From Tenacibaculum adriaticum (lineage in GTDB: Bacteria > Bacteroidota > Bacteroidia > Flavobacteriales > Flavobacteriaceae): a stretch of DNA of 64,000 bases. A program made the position numbers and the translations under genes. The stretch spans positions 366,943 to 430,942 of the forward strand of contig NZ_VNIA01000001.1 in the NCBI RefSeq assembly GCF_008124875.1, written 5' to 3'. Under the pieces are notes generated by a model that saw only the letters and a program-made list of their open reading frames with translations, ran no database searches and had not been told where the DNA came from. This document shows positions 43,829 through 54,420 of this stretch, one piece after another (the first letter of the stretch is position 1; every line of letters begins with the position of its first letter).

Positions 43829-44701
43829 TTAAGTATTTCTTTCGATATATCGAATAATATTCTTGGCAATATCTTTATTTGTTGCTTTTTCTATTCCTTC
43901 TAAACCAGGAGAAGAATTTACTTCTAAAATTAAAGGACCTCTAGAAGATTGTAACATATCTACACCTGCAACGCCTAATCCCATCGCTTTAGCTGCTTTT
44001 AAAGCTGCATTTTCTTCTTCGTCTGTAAGTTGAATTATAGTAGCACTACCTCCTCTATGTAAATTAGATCTAAACTCTCCTTCTTTTCCTTGACGCTTCA
44101 TAGCACCTACCACAACACCGTCAACAACAAATGCTCTAATATCTGCTCCTCCTGCTTCTTTAATAAATTCTTGTACAATTACACGTGCTTGCAATCCGTT
44201 AAAAGCTTCTAAAACAGATTCTGCTGCTTTTTTAGTTTCTGCTAAAACGACACCTAATCCTTGAGTTCCTTCTAAAAGTTTAATAATTAAAGGCGCTCCT
44301 CCAACTTTTTTAATAACTTCTGTAGTGTCTTTAGAGTAATTAGTAAAAACCGTTTTTGGCAATCCTAAATTAGCACGAGAAAGAATTTGTAAACTTCTTA
44401 ACTTATCTCTAGAACGCATTAATGCTTGCGACTCTACAACTGAAAAAACTTTCATCATTTCAAACTGACGTACTACTGCCGTTCCATAAAAAGTTACCGA
44501 AGCCCCAATACGAGGTATTACTGCATCTACATCAGTAATTAATTCATGGTTATAAACAATGGCTGGTTTTCTCTTTTCAATAATCAAATCACATTTTGTG
44601 TGATCTAATACCAACATTTCATGATCTCTTTTTTTTCCTGCTTCTACCAAACGTCTTGTTGAATACAACTTTGGATTTCGAGAAAGGACAACAATTTTCA
44701 T
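43829..44701 (-). CDS. rimK: RimK-family ATP-grasp glutamate ligase, copy 2
   Basis: 290 residues, closely related to the ligase at 31434 (shared [73 protein letters not shown]). It is the more canonical RimK of the two by its GADIRAFVV and [12 protein letters not shown] motifs, as far as one can judge by eye. It follows a RimB-like protease gene by three bases, so the pair is one transcription unit, matching the rimB-rimK arrangement known from Pseudomonas. Target probably ribosomal protein S6 (inference). Confidence 0.93.
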   Translation of the reverse strand: MKIVVLSRNPKLYSTRRLVEAGKKRDHEMLVLDHTKCDLIIEKRKPAIVYNHELITDVDAVIPRIGASVTFYGTAVVRQFEMMKVFSVVESQALMRSRDKLRSLQILSRANLGLPKTVFTNYSKDTTEVIKKVGGAPLIIKLLEGTQGLGVVLAETKKAAESVLEAFNGLQARVIVQEFIKEAGGADIRAFVVDGVVVGAMKRQGKEGEFRSNLHRGGSATIIQLTDEEENAALKAAKAMGLGVAGVDMLQSSRGPLILEVNSSPGLEGIEKATNKDIAKNIIRYIERNT

Positions 44702-44704
44702 TTT

Positions 44705-45118
44705 TTATATTTCTTTTGATGAGATGTTTTTTTGAGAAACATCAACTATAAATTTTTTATCTAAAAACCTTCTACCTATTAAAACTGGATAATTCATTTT
44801 TTCTCTATCTGATAATGAGAGTTTGATTTTATATTTTTTCCCATAAAATAAGACAGAGGTATCCACAATATACCTTTTTTGTTTTTTCCCATTAGAACTT
44901 CTAATTCCTTTTATTTGGTATTTGGTAGTAGTAATTAACTTGTTATTATATTTTTCTGTTTTTGGACATAATAACTTAAATTTTAAAACTCCCTCTTTTT
45001 CTTCAATATGCTTACAATGAATGGAAGATGTATATGCCCCAGTATCTATTTTAATTGGTAAATCTTCTATATCCCATTTTAAAAAGGTCATTGTTTCAAC
45101 TCTACCAATTATTCTCAT
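44705..45118 (-). CDS. RimB-like retropepsin-fold protease (ATP-dependent zinc protease family)
   Basis: 137 residues. An aspartic-protease motif KIDTGAYTSSIHC (active Asp25 at 25-28 DTGA) and the C-terminal hydrophobic-hydrophobic-glycine LIGRRFLDKKFIVDV define the family named ATP-dependent zinc protease or RimB. In Pseudomonas RimB trims glutamate tails added by RimK. It precedes rimK copy 2 with a three-base gap, so the functional coupling is likely. Confidence 0.85.
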   Translation of the reverse strand: MRIIGRVETMTFLKWDIEDLPIKIDTGAYTSSIHCKHIEEKEGVLKFKLLCPKTEKYNNKLITTTKYQIKGIRSSNGKKQKRYIVDTSVLFYGKKYKIKLSLSDREKMNYPVLIGRRFLDKKFIVDVSQKNISSKEI

Positions 45119-45198
45119 ATAGCAAATAAATTAAGGGATGCGAATTACTAATTATTTTTTTAAATATACAATATATTTTTTCGCTTTTATAAAATAAA

Positions 45199-45223
45199 AA
45201 AACCAGTACAAAGGTACTGGTTT
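45199..45223 (-). terminator. Terminator of the M13 peptidase gene
   Basis: AACCAGTAC and GTACTGGTT around four bases, with A-run; 25 bases past the stop. Confidence 0.8.
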
Positions 45224-45247
45224 AATGATGTTAAAAAAATGTGTGTT

Positions 45248-47344
45248 TTACCAAATTTTCACTCTTTCTTCTGGTCTTAAATACATTGCATCTCCTTCTT
45301 TTACATCAAATGCTTCATAAAAAGCATCTACATTTTTTAAAGGCATATAAGCTCTGTACATTCCTGGAGCGTGTGGATTTGTCATGATTAAGTTTTTTAA
45401 AGCTTCATCACGCATTTTTGTTCTCCAAATTGTTCCCCAAGATAAGAAAAAACGCTGCTCTGGTGTGTAACCATCAATGTTTTCTGGACGTCCATTTTTT
45501 TCTAAGAAAATTTGTAATCCTTCGTAAGCTGCTTGCACCCCACCAAGATCTCCAATATTTTCACCTAAAGTAAATTCTCCATTTAAGTGCATACTGTCTA
45601 TAGCTATAATATCACTATATTGTTTTACTAATTTTTTACCAACAATGGCAAATTCTTCAGAATCTTTATCTGTCCACCAGTTTTTTAAATTTCCTTCACC
45701 ATCAAAACGAGCTCCTGAATCATCAAAACTATGTGATATTTCGTGTCCTATTACTGCTCCTATACCTCCATAATTTACTGCTTCGTCAGCTTTATAATTA
45801 TAAAAAGGAGGTTGTAAAATTGCTGCAGGAAATACGATTTCATTATTTACGGGATTAAAGTAAGCATTTACAGTTTGCGGAGACATTCCCCATTCTGTTC
45901 TATCTACTTCTTTTCCTAATTTCGCCATGTTTTTATCATAGTTCCATCTAGTTACATTAATAGCGTTATCAAAATAAGTGCCTCCTTCTTTTAAACCTTT
46001 TACTTGTAATTTAGAATAATCTTTCCATTTATCTGGATATGCTATTTTAACTGTTAATTTATGTAATTTCTCTAAAGCTTTTTCTTTCGTTTCTTCACTC
46101 ATCCAAGATAATTGAGCAATACGTTTTTCAAAACCTAACATTACATTGTCAATCATTTCTTTAGCTTTTCGTTTAGCCTCTGGTGGAAATTTTGCATCAA
46201 CATATAATTTCCCCAAGGCCTCACCAATTGCTCCGTTTAAATTACCTAAAGCACGCTCATCTCTTGGGCGTTGTTGTTTAGCTCCACGCATTGTTTTGCT
46301 ATAAAACTCCCAATTTGCTGTTTCTAAATCCGTTGTCAATGACCCTAATGAATTGTTAATAGCATTCCAACGTAATACTAATTTAATATCTTTAACAGGG
46401 CTGTTTTTAAGAACTTCACTCATTGCCTTAAAATATCCTAGATCTGTAACAATTATTTTTTCTAAACCGTTATTTCCATCTACACCTTTAATATCAACAC
46501 CAATTCCTTTTAAATGCTCTTCCCAATCAATTGCAGGAGCTAATTCTGATAATTCTTCAACCGTCATAGGGTTGTAGATTTTACGGGTGTCTCTACGCTC
46601 TTCTTTAGTCATCATCGGTTCTGCTAAACTTTTTTCGAAAGCAACAATAGTAGCAGCATTCTTTTTAGCTGTTAACTCATCATCTCCAAACTCTTTTAAC
46701 ATTTTTGCCACAAACTCTTGGTATTTTTCTAGCTTGTCTTTAACCTTTTCATCTACATAATAATCTCTAGATAAACCTAGGCCTCCAGCCCCCATGTATC
46801 CTGCATTTATATTACTGTTTTTTTAATCATTGTAAACTCCAAACCCATAAAAACCACCACCTCCGTAAGGAGCCATATTTGTTAAATAGGTTTCAACATC
46901 TTTTTTGGTTTTAATTTCATCAATTTTAGCTAAAAAAGGTTTTAATGGATCAATTCCTTGCTTGTTTCTAGCTACTGTATCCATAATAGTTTCGTAATAG
47001 TTTACCGCTTTTTCTTGATCGGAATCTATTTCGTTACCATTGGTATCTTTTACCTTCGGAAAATTACCTTCTTCAATTGCTTTGTTTAAAATTGCGAGCA
47101 CATCGGCATCGGTTTTTTTACGAAGTTCACCGAAACCTCCCCAAGAGGTTCTATCGGCAGGAATTTCTGTTTTATCTATCCAATTTCCATTTACGTGTCT
47201 AAAAAAATCATCTGATGGTTTTACAGAAGGATCCATGTTCTCTAAAGCAATCCCAGGGATTTTTTCTGCTTTGTCTTTCTTACAAGCTACAACTCCTAAT
47301 GAAGCCACCGCGGTAAATAATAAGACTTTTTTTAAGGTTTTCAT
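45248..47344 (-). pseudogene. M13-family metallopeptidase lipoprotein interrupted by one in-frame TAA
   Basis: Two halves lie in the same frame. The first (46823-47344) codes 173 residues with a lipoprotein signal (Cys21, GVVAC) and the M13 N-domain (DPSVKPSDDFFRHVNGNWI). It stops at TAA 46825-46823. The second, nine codons later from 46795, codes 515 residues with the zinc site GHEISHSFDD, the third ligand region GENIGDLGG and a normal C-terminus. With the stop read as one residue the total is 698, the normal M13 length, and alignment by eye with relatives places a Leu or Lys codon at the stop. Both halves are otherwise intact, so a recent mutation, a sequencing error or read-through are all possible. 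Confidence 0.85.
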
Positions 47345-47374
47345 TGTTATTTATTTTGGTTGATAATTTTTTGT

Positions 47375-47554
47375 TTAATGTGTAATGTTATATAGTAATT
47401 CACCACAAACTTCACCAAATTCATAAGATAAATTTAGTGCAGTAATACAGATAAAGGCACTTAATGAAATCGCTATAATTTGTCTTTTTTTCTTAGGGTA
47501 TGATTTATACAATTCCATTATTTTTTTAATAGAATAATTACTATTCTCTTTCAT
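47375..47554 (-). CDS. Small membrane protein, 59 residues
   Basis: Reads from ATG at 47554: a basic N-terminus with YKSYPKKKRQ, one hydrophobic helix IIAISLSAFICITALNL (26-42) with the positive side inside, and a short tail with two cysteines (C37 inside the helix and C50). It lies between the M13 and S9 genes on the same strand with no other candidate in that gap. No family recognised. Confidence 0.45.
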   Translation of the reverse strand: MKENSNYSIKKIMELYKSYPKKKRQIIAISLSAFICITALNLSYEFGEVCGELLYNITH

Positions 47555-47618
47555 TTTAACTATTTTAATGGTTAACTAATTATCAATTAGTACTAAAAAA
47601 AATAAAATGTTACACTTT

Positions 47619-49775
47619 TTAACTCTTTATTTTTGATTTCGGTGGATTAGGTAACTCATCAAAACCCATATTAAATAGTGTAAATCCGAAAATATCCGCA
47701 TACTGTTCAATGGTTTTAGTAACTGGTGTTCCTGCTCCGTGACCTGCATTGGTTTCTATTCTGATCAATACAGGATTCGTTCCTTTATGTTTCTCTTGTA
47801 ACTCTGCAGCAAACTTAAAACTATGCGCAGGCACCACACGATCATCATGATCTCCAGTAGTTATCAAAGTAGCAGGATATTCCACTCCTTCTTTAACATT
47901 TTGAACTGGTGAATATCCTTTTAAATATTCAAACATTTCTTTGCTCTCTTCTGAGGTTCCGTAATCATATGCCCATCCTGCTCCAGCCGTAAACGTGTGA
48001 TAACGTAACATGTCTAAAACACCAACTGCTGGTAACGCTACACGCATTAAATCTGGACGTTGTGTCATGGTAGCTCCTACTAATAGACCTCCATTTGACC
48101 CTCCTCGAATTGCTAAATAATCTGACGAAGTGTATTTGTTTTCTATTAAATATTCTGCCGCAGTTATAAAATCGTCAAATACGTTTTGTTTTTGCATTTT
48201 TGTCCCAGCAACATGCCATTTTTTACCATATTCTCCTCCTCCTCGTAAATTAGGAACTGCATATACACCGCCTTGTTCCATCCATACAGCATTTGCTATA
48301 CTAAAACTTGGCGTTAAGCTAATATTAAACCCTCCATACCCATATAAAATTGTTGGGTTTTTCCCGTTTAAATCCAATCCTTTTTTATAGGTAATAATCA
48401 TCGGCACTTTTGTTCCATCTTTAGAATTATAAAAAACCTGTTTGCTTTCATAATCATCCGAATTAAAACCAATCGCTGGTTTCCAATACAATTCATACGT
48501 TCCGTCATTTTGATTGAATTTATATGAAGAACTTGGCGTGTTATAATTAGTAAACGAAAAGTATAACTCTTTAGCATCTGTTTTTCCACCAAATCCTCCA
48601 ACGGAACCTACGCCTGGTAATTTTACTTCCCTTATTAGCTTCCCTTCAAAATCGTATTGAAAAACTTTAGAAACTGCATCTACCATATATTCCGCAAAGA
48701 AGTATCCCGCTCCAGTTGAAGGACTCAGCACATTTTCAGTTTCTGGAATAAAATCTTTCCAGTTTTCTGAGGTTGGATTTGTTGCTTCTGCTGTAACTAC
48801 CTTTTTGTTAGGTGCATTTAAATTCGTTACTAAGTATAATTTGCTTCCACGATTATCAATTACATATGTATCGCTATCAAAATCATTTAGAACCGTAATC
48901 ATTTTACTATTTTCATCTGACAGGTCTTTGATAAAAAGCTTATTTCCTGATGTTGATGTTGAAGCGGACACTACTAAATATTTATCGTCCTCTGTTAAAT
49001 ATCCACCGACATAACGATGTTTCTCTTCTGGTTTTGCTCCAAAAATAATTTCGTCCGTTTTTTGATCTGTTCCTAATTGATGATAATATAATTTATGTTG
49101 ATCTGTCTTGGCAGAAAGTTCACTTCCTTCAGGTTTATCGTAACTTGAATAAAAGAAACCTTCGTTTCCTTTCCATGCAATTCCTGAAAATTTAACATCT
49201 ACTAATGTATCTTCTTTTATTGTTTTAGAATCTGCATCCATTACAATAATTTTTCGCCAATCGCTACCTCCTTCAGATATTGAATACGCAACCGTTTTTC
49301 CGTCTTTAGAAAAACTAACTGAACCTAAAGAAGTGGTTCCGTCTTCTGCAAATGTATTTGGATCTAAAAAAACTTCTTCTTTACCTTCCTCTTTTTTTCG
49401 ATATAAAACATAATGATTTTGTAATCCGTCATTTTTATAAAAATAAGTATAATCTCCCTCTTTAAATGGAGTGCCTATTTTTTCGTAATTCCAAAGTTCA
49501 GACAAACGATTTTTTAACTGTTCACGATATGGTATTTTATTCAAAAAATCGAACGTTACTTCGTTTTCTGCTTTTACCCAAGCTTCGGTTTCTTTACTTC
49601 TATCATCTTCTAACCATCGATAGTTATCAGTTATTTTGGTCCCAAAATAGTCATCAACTACAGGTTTTTTCTCTGTTTGAGGATAATTCACTTCAATGTT
49701 TCTTTTTTTATTTTCTTGCTTGCAAGCTACTATTAAAAGACTTGCGCTTAAAAAAGGGAGGATTAATTTTTTCAT
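47619..49775 (-). CDS. Prolyl oligopeptidase (S9A) lipoprotein
   Basis: 718 residues from the ATG at 49775, which opens a lipoprotein signal (LLIVAC, Cys about 18). A seven-bladed propeller (about 85-430) shields the catalytic domain; the triad is Ser in [10 protein letters not shown], Asp in [10 protein letters not shown] and His in NAGHGAG. It cleaves short proline-containing peptides, here exported and membrane-attached. A -7 element lies 25 bases upstream. Confidence 0.95.
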   Translation of the reverse strand: MKKLILPFLSASLLIVACKQENKKRNIEVNYPQTEKKPVVDDYFGTKITDNYRWLEDDRSKETEAWVKAENEVTFDFLNKIPYREQLKNRLSELWNYEKIGTPFKEGDYTYFYKNDGLQNHYVLYRKKEEGKEEVFLDPNTFAEDGTTSLGSVSFSKDGKTVAYSISEGGSDWRKIIVMDADSKTIKEDTLVDVKFSGIAWKGNEGFFYSSYDKPEGSELSAKTDQHKLYYHQLGTDQKTDEIIFGAKPEEKHRYVGGYLTEDDKYLVVSASTSTSGNKLFIKDLSDENSKMITVLNDFDSDTYVIDNRGSKLYLVTNLNAPNKKVVTAEATNPTSENWKDFIPETENVLSPSTGAGYFFAEYMVDAVSKVFQYDFEGKLIREVKLPGVGSVGGFGGKTDAKELYFSFTNYNTPSSSYKFNQNDGTYELYWKPAIGFNSDDYESKQVFYNSKDGTKVPMIITYKKGLDLNGKNPTILYGYGGFNISLTPSFSIANAVWMEQGGVYAVPNLRGGGEYGKKWHVAGTKMQKQNVFDDFITAAEYLIENKYTSSDYLAIRGGSNGGLLVGATMTQRPDLMRVALPAVGVLDMLRYHTFTAGAGWAYDYGTSEESKEMFEYLKGYSPVQNVKEGVEYPATLITTGDHDDRVVPAHSFKFAAELQEKHKGTNPVLIRIETNAGHGAGTPVTKTIEQYADIFGFTLFNMGFDELPNPPKSKIKS

Positions 49776-49799
49776 TCTTGTTCGATTAGATAATTCTCT

Positions 49800-49807
49800 C
49801 AAAGTTA
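49800..49807 (-). promoter_or_regulatory. Promoter -7 element of the S9 peptidase
   Basis: TAACTTTG on the minus strand fits TAnnTTTG, 24 bases before the ATG. Confidence 0.45.
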
Positions 49808-49878
49808 GAAGAAAAACTATTTATTTGTTATACTTTAAGAGCTTTTTAACAATTTTATTGTCCTATAAACAATATTCT

Positions 49879-49912
49879 TTGTAATTATAGCTGTAAAATT
49901 CGTCTAACTTTA
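49879..49912 (+). promoter_or_regulatory. Thioredoxin promoter (TTG-N23-TAACTTTA)
   Basis: -33 TTG at 49879-49881 and a -7 element TAACTTTA (49905-49912) spaced by 23 bases; the last base differs from TAnnTTTG. The ATG follows 18 bases later. Confidence 0.5.
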
Positions 49913-49929
49913 CACAAAAAAGAATATTT

Positions 49930-50289
49930 ATGACAGAATTATTAACAAAAGAAACTTTTTTACAGAAAGTTTTTAATTATGAAGAAAATAAAGAGTGGAA
50001 ATTTGAAGGAAAAATTCCTGCAATTATAGATTTTTACGCTGATTGGTGTGGTCCTTGTAAAATGCTAGCACCAATTTTAGAACAACTAAGTGAAGAATAT
50101 AATGATAAGGTTACTATCTATAAAATAGATACGGAAGCTGAACAAGAGCTATCTGCCGCTTTCGGTATAAGAAGCATTCCTTCTATGTTATTTTGCCCAG
50201 TAAACGAGGAACCTCAAATGGCACATGGAGCTTTACCAAAGCAACAAATCGAACAAATTATTGCCGAGGTTTTACAAGTAAAAAAATAA
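49930..50289 (+). CDS. trxA: Thioredoxin
   Basis: 119 residues. Active site DWCGPCKM (Cys40 and Cys43), then the cis-proline region RSIPSMLF. The N-terminus has an extra ~15 residues before the usual thioredoxin fold start. No signal peptide, so cytoplasmic. It may reduce ribonucleotide reductase encoded just downstream, though 540 bases separate them. Confidence 0.94.
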   Translation: MTELLTKETFLQKVFNYEENKEWKFEGKIPAIIDFYADWCGPCKMLAPILEQLSEEYNDKVTIYKIDTEAEQELSAAFGIRSIPSMLFCPVNEEPQMAHGALPKQQIEQIIAEVLQVKK

Positions 50290-50463
50290 ACTTTTTAAAC
50301 ATTAAATAGATTTAACATAAAAAAATACTTATTTTTAATAATATAGAACCCCTATAATTAAAATATTATCAAAAAGATAATCTTAAAATCACTTTTAATC
50401 TACCAAACACACAAATTTTTAAACCATTTATACAAATTAGTATTAAATTTTAATTAATGTATA

Positions 50464-50471
50464 TACATTTG
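50464..50471 (+). promoter_or_regulatory. Orphan promoter -7 element
   Basis: TACATTTG fits TAnnTTTG; the only downstream feature before a terminator is about 90 bases of non-coding DNA. Confidence 0.4.
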
Positions 50472-50537
50472 TAGAGTACTTTATGTATTTATAATCATAA
50501 ATCGTATATTGGGGATTATTCGAGATTATGAAAAAAG

Positions 50538-50569
50538 AAAAAGCGATATATTTATATCGTTTTTTTTTG
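50538..50569 (+). terminator. Terminator upstream of nrdB
   Basis: CGATAT pairs with ATATCG (extended by G-T and A-T pairs) around a four-base loop and is followed by T9. About 250 bases from the trxA stop. Confidence 0.75.
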
Positions 50570-50833
50570 TTTTATTTTTTCCTGAAAATTCATTTTCTGC
50601 TTCAAATAAGAAACCCAACAAACTCCACTAGCGATAAATTTAACAACTACTTAAAACACTAAAAATAAGAACATTAGACTTGTGGTTATTTACTTTGATT
50701 TACTGCAAAAAAATCTATTTTGTTAAAAACTTCAAGGGGTTTGTGAATAAGTAGGTCTTTCATTTTGGAACAATTTTTCCAATCTTTGTTATTCCCCAAA
50801 AATTGAAAAAAAAGACCAACTTAAAATTATAGA

Positions 50834-51805
50834 ATGGCTGCCATAGAACCTATTTTACAAGAAAACAAGGACAGATTTGTTATATTTCCTATTCAACACA
50901 ATGATTTATGGGAATGGTACAAGAAACAACAAGCATGTTTCTGGACTGCAGAGGAAATCGATTTACACCAAGACCTAAACGATTGGAACAACAAACTAAC
51001 TGATGATGAGCGATATTTCATCAAACATGTTTTAGCTTTTTTCGCTGCATCCGACGGAATTGTAAACGAAAATCTTGCTGAAAATTTTGTAAACGAGGTT
51101 CAGTATTCTGAAGCTAAATTCTTTTATGGTTTTCAAATTATGATGGAGAATATCCATTCAGAAACCTATTCTTTGTTAATAGACACTTATATTAAAGATG
51201 ATAAAGAAAAGGACCGTCTTTTTAAAGCTATTGATGTTTTTCCTGCTATTAAGAAAAAAGCAGATTGGGCATTAAAATGGATTGAGTCCGATTCTTTCGC
51301 TGAGAGATTAATTGCTTTTGCTGCCGTAGAAGGAATTTTCTTCTCAGGTTCTTTCTGTTCAATTTTCTGGTTAAAGAAAAGAGGATTATTACCAGGTTTA
51401 ACATTCTCTAATGAGTTGATTTCTCGTGATGAAGGAATGCACTGTGATTTTGCAGTTCATTTACACAATAATCACCTAGTAAATAAAGTTCCAAAAGAAA
51501 GAATTAGAGAAATTATTATCTCTGCACTTACTATTGAACGTGAGTTTATTACAGAATCTTTACCTGTAAGCTTAATAGGTATGAACTCTAAATTAATGAC
51601 ACAATATTTAGAGTATGTTACAGATAGGTTGTTGTTAGAATTTGAATGCGAAAAAGAATACAACGCTACCAATCCTTTTGACTTTATGGAGATGATTTCT
51701 TTGGAAGGAAAAACAAACTTCTTTGAAAAAAGAGTATCAGAATACCAAAAAGCTGGAGTAAAATCTGGAGGAACAGGAGATATTAGTTTCGATGCTGATT
51801 TTTAA
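50834..51805 (+). CDS. nrdB: Ribonucleotide reductase small (beta) subunit, class Ia
   Basis: 323 residues, carrying the diiron-tyrosyl radical site. The ligand and radical residues are in order: Asp in [10 protein letters not shown], Glu and His in [13 protein letters not shown] (the Tyr of ETY is at the E. coli Tyr122 position), Glu in AVEGIFFSG, and Glu and His in [10 protein letters not shown]. The C-terminus ends in acidic, flexible residues for binding NrdA. First gene of nrdB-nrdA. Confidence 0.96.
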   Translation: MAAIEPILQENKDRFVIFPIQHNDLWEWYKKQQACFWTAEEIDLHQDLNDWNNKLTDDERYFIKHVLAFFAASDGIVNENLAENFVNEVQYSEAKFFYGFQIMMENIHSETYSLLIDTYIKDDKEKDRLFKAIDVFPAIKKKADWALKWIESDSFAERLIAFAAVEGIFFSGSFCSIFWLKKRGLLPGLTFSNELISRDEGMHCDFAVHLHNNHLVNKVPKERIREIIISALTIEREFITESLPVSLIGMNSKLMTQYLEYVTDRLLLEFECEKEYNATNPFDFMEMISLEGKTNFFEKRVSEYQKAGVKSGGTGDISFDADF

Positions 51806-51853
51806 AAATTTTCTGTTTTTTAAAGTAAAAAGACTTAAATTTAAAACAATTAG

Positions 51854-51885
51854 GAAACGTTAAAAAGGGGATATTTTAACGTTTC
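51854..51885 (+). promoter_or_regulatory. Perfect 12-base hairpin between nrdB and nrdA
   Basis: GAAACGTTAAAA (51854-51865) pairs with TTTTAACGTTTC (51874-51885) around an eight-base loop AGGGGATA. There is no T-run after it, so it looks less like a terminator than an mRNA-stabilising or regulatory hairpin, or an operator. Confidence 0.55.
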
Positions 51886-51912
51886 TATTAACCAATATAA
51901 AACCAAAAAAAT

Positions 51913-54297
51913 ATGTATGTAGTAAAAAGAGACGGACGAAAAGAGCCTGTGATGTTCGATAAAATCACAGCAAGAGTTAAAAAGATGTGTTACGGATTAA
52001 ACAAAATTGTAGATCCGGTAAAAGTTGCCATGCGTGTTATTGAAGGTTTATATGATGGAGTAACTACTTCTGAATTAGATAACCTTGCTGCTGAAGTAGC
52101 AGCAACAATGACAACTGCTCATCCTGATTATGCAAAATTAGCTGCACGAATAGCCGTTTCTAACTTACATAAGAATACTAAAAAATCGTTCTCTGAGACG
52201 ATGGTAGATTTATATGAATATATCAATCCAAGAACAGGAAAAAAAGCTCCTTTATTAGCAGATGATGTATATCAAATCATCATGGATAATGCAGAAAAAT
52301 TAGATTCTACTATCATCTACAGTAGAGATTTTAACTACGACTATTTTGGTTTTAAAACGTTAGAAAGATCATACTTATTAAAATTAAACGGAAACATTGT
52401 TGAGCGTCCACAACACATGTTAATGCGTGTTTCTATTGGTATTCATAAAGAAGATATTGATGAAGCAATTGCTACATACGAGTTGATGAGTAAAAAATAT
52501 TTTACACATGCAACACCAACCCTATTTAATGCAGGTACACCAAAACCACAAATGTCTTCTTGTTTTTTATTACAAATGCAAGATGATAGTATTGACGGAA
52601 TTTACGATACCTTAAAACAAACGGCAAAAATTTCGCAATCTGCAGGAGGTATAGGTTTGTCTTTACACAATGTTCGTGCTACTGGTTCATACATCCGCGG
52701 AACAAATGGAACTTCTAACGGAATTGTACCAATGTTAAAAGTTTTTAATGACACAGCTCGTTACGTAGATCAAGGTGGAGGAAAACGTAAAGGTTCTTTC
52801 GCAATGTATTTAGAACCTTGGCATGCCGATATTTTTGAGTTTTTAGATTTAAAGAAAAACCACGGAAAAGAAGAAATGCGTGCGCGTGATTTATTTTATG
52901 CAATGTGGATTTCTGATTTATTCATGAAGCGTGTACAAGAAGATGCAGAATGGACATTAATGTGCCCAAATGAATGTCCTCATTTATTTGACACCTATGG
53001 TGAAGAATTCGAGCGTTTATACACCAGTTATGAAGCAGCAGGTAAAGGAAGAAAAACAATTAAAGCACGTGAGTTATGGGAGAAAATATTAGAATCTCAA
53101 ATTGAGACTGGTACTCCTTACATGTTATATAAAGATGCTGTTAACCGCAAAACAAATCAACAAAATTTAGGAGTTATCCGTTCGTCAAATTTGTGTACAG
53201 AAATTATGGAGTACACTGCAGAAGATGAAGTTGCTGTTTGTAACCTAGCTTCTATTGCAATGCCGATGTTTGTTGCAGAAGATGAAAACGGAAACAAGTT
53301 TTTCGATCATAAAAAATTATTTCAAGTAACTAAAAAAGTAATTAGAAACCTAGATACAGTTATCGATCGTAACTACTACCCGGTAAAAGAAGCTGAAAAC
53401 TCAAATTTCCGTCACCGTCCTGTTGGCTTAGGAATTCAAGGTTTAGCAGACGCCTTTATTATGCTACGTTTACCGTTTACATCAGAAGATGCAAAAAAAT
53501 TAAACCAAGATATTTTTGAAACCTTATACTTTGCTTCTGTAACTTCTTCTATGGAAATTGCAAAAGCCAAAGAACCTTATTCAACGTTTGAAGGTTCACC
53601 AATGTCTCGAGGAGAATTCCAATTTAACATGTGGGGGATTTCTGAAGAGGATTTAAGCGGAAACTGGGATTGGAAAAAGTTGCGTAAAGCGGTAATGAAA
53701 AATGGTGTTCGTAACTCATTATTAGTTGCACCAATGCCAACAGCTTCTACATCACAAATTTTAGGAAACAATGAAGCTTTTGAACCTTATACTTCTAACA
53801 TTTATACACGTAGAGTATTGTCTGGTGAGTTTATCGTAGTAAACAAACATTTATTAGAAGACTTAGTAGAACTTGGTTTGTGGGATAACAATATGAAAGA
53901 AGAGATTATGCGTGCAAACGGATCTATTCAAGATATTGAAGCCATTCCTCAAGATTTAAAAGAATTATATAAAACAGTTTGGGAGATGAGCATGAAAGAT
54001 ATTATCGATATGGCGCGCCATAGAGGATATTTTATCGATCAATCTCAATCGTTAAATTTATTTATGAAAGATCCTGACTTTGCTAAATTAACATCGATGC
54101 ATTTTTATGGATGGAAATCGGGCTTAAAAACAGGAATGTATTACTTACGTACAAAATCGGCTGTAAACGCAAAACAATTTACGTTAAACGTAGAAAAGAA
54201 AGAGGAAGATAAACCGATGAGTGCAGATGAATTTAAAGCAATGGTAGAGGCTTCTAAAAATGAAGGGCCAGACGATTGCTTAATGTGTGGTTCTTAA
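51913..54297 (+). CDS. nrdA: Ribonucleotide reductase large (alpha) subunit, class Ia
   Basis: 794 residues. An ATP-cone allosteric domain opens the protein (about 1-90, [19 protein letters not shown]). The active site includes SSCFLLQM (first redox Cys), NLCTEIMEY (Asn, radical Cys, Glu), VCNLASIA, and the tyrosine pair region near the end. The C-terminal redox Cys pair is DDCLMCGS. Reduces ribonucleotides to deoxyribonucleotides with NrdB. Terminator at 54363. Confidence 0.97.
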   Translation: MYVVKRDGRKEPVMFDKITARVKKMCYGLNKIVDPVKVAMRVIEGLYDGVTTSELDNLAAEVAATMTTAHPDYAKLAARIAVSNLHKNTKKSFSETMVDLYEYINPRTGKKAPLLADDVYQIIMDNAEKLDSTIIYSRDFNYDYFGFKTLERSYLLKLNGNIVERPQHMLMRVSIGIHKEDIDEAIATYELMSKKYFTHATPTLFNAGTPKPQMSSCFLLQMQDDSIDGIYDTLKQTAKISQSAGGIGLSLHNVRATGSYIRGTNGTSNGIVPMLKVFNDTARYVDQGGGKRKGSFAMYLEPWHADIFEFLDLKKNHGKEEMRARDLFYAMWISDLFMKRVQEDAEWTLMCPNECPHLFDTYGEEFERLYTSYEAAGKGRKTIKARELWEKILESQIETGTPYMLYKDAVNRKTNQQNLGVIRSSNLCTEIMEYTAEDEVAVCNLASIAMPMFVAEDENGNKFFDHKKLFQVTKKVIRNLDTVIDRNYYPVKEAENSNFRHRPVGLGIQGLADAFIMLRLPFTSEDAKKLNQDIFETLYFASVTSSMEIAKAKEPYSTFEGSPMSRGEFQFNMWGISEEDLSGNWDWKKLRKAVMKNGVRNSLLVAPMPTASTSQILGNNEAFEPYTSNIYTRRVLSGEFIVVNKHLLEDLVELGLWDNNMKEEIMRANGSIQDIEAIPQDLKELYKTVWEMSMKDIIDMARHRGYFIDQSQSLNLFMKDPDFAKLTSMHFYGWKSGLKTGMYYLRTKSAVNAKQFTLNVEKKEEDKPMSADEFKAMVEASKNEGPDDCLMCGS

Positions 54298-54362
54298 GAA
54301 TTAACACAAGATAATTTTCTTGTTTTGAAGGGGCAAGAATGTAGTATTAAATTAAAAGTGAT

Positions 54363-54391
54363 AAAGAGAAGTCGAAAGGCTTCTCTTTTTT
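54363..54391 (+). terminator. nrdBA terminator
   Basis: AAAGAGAAG and CTTCTCTTT around eight bases, then T-run; 65 bases past the nrdA stop. Confidence 0.85.
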
Positions 54392-54420
54392 AGTAAATTC
54401 GAAAAAAATTCTGATTAATA

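Larger units (their letters stand above)
50290..50833. other. 544-base non-coding region with an isolated promoter-terminator pair and a structured nrdB leader
   Basis: No convincing gene is present on either strand. A TACATTTG element (50464-50471) and a hairpin terminator (50538-50569) bracket about 90 bases that could be a small RNA. Further on, GGTCTTT (50754-50760) can pair with AAAGACC (50811-50817), enclosing TTGGAA/TTCCAA (50765-50770 and 50777-50782), just before nrdB. Confidence 0.5.

Noticed and set aside
31434..44701. The two rimK genes as a recombinational repeat
   Set aside because: Protein similarity is clear, but the DNA has diverged and the flanks differ; old paralogues, not a repeat.
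45248..46795. The C-terminal M13 half as an independent gene starting at ATG 46795
   Set aside because: It would lack a signal peptide and the N-domain, and the frame is continuous with the upstream half through a single stop.
50529..50650. A short frame starting ATGAAAAAAGAAAAAGCG
   Set aside because: It runs through the terminator hairpin and codes an almost pure Phe/Tyr/Leu run; not protein-like.
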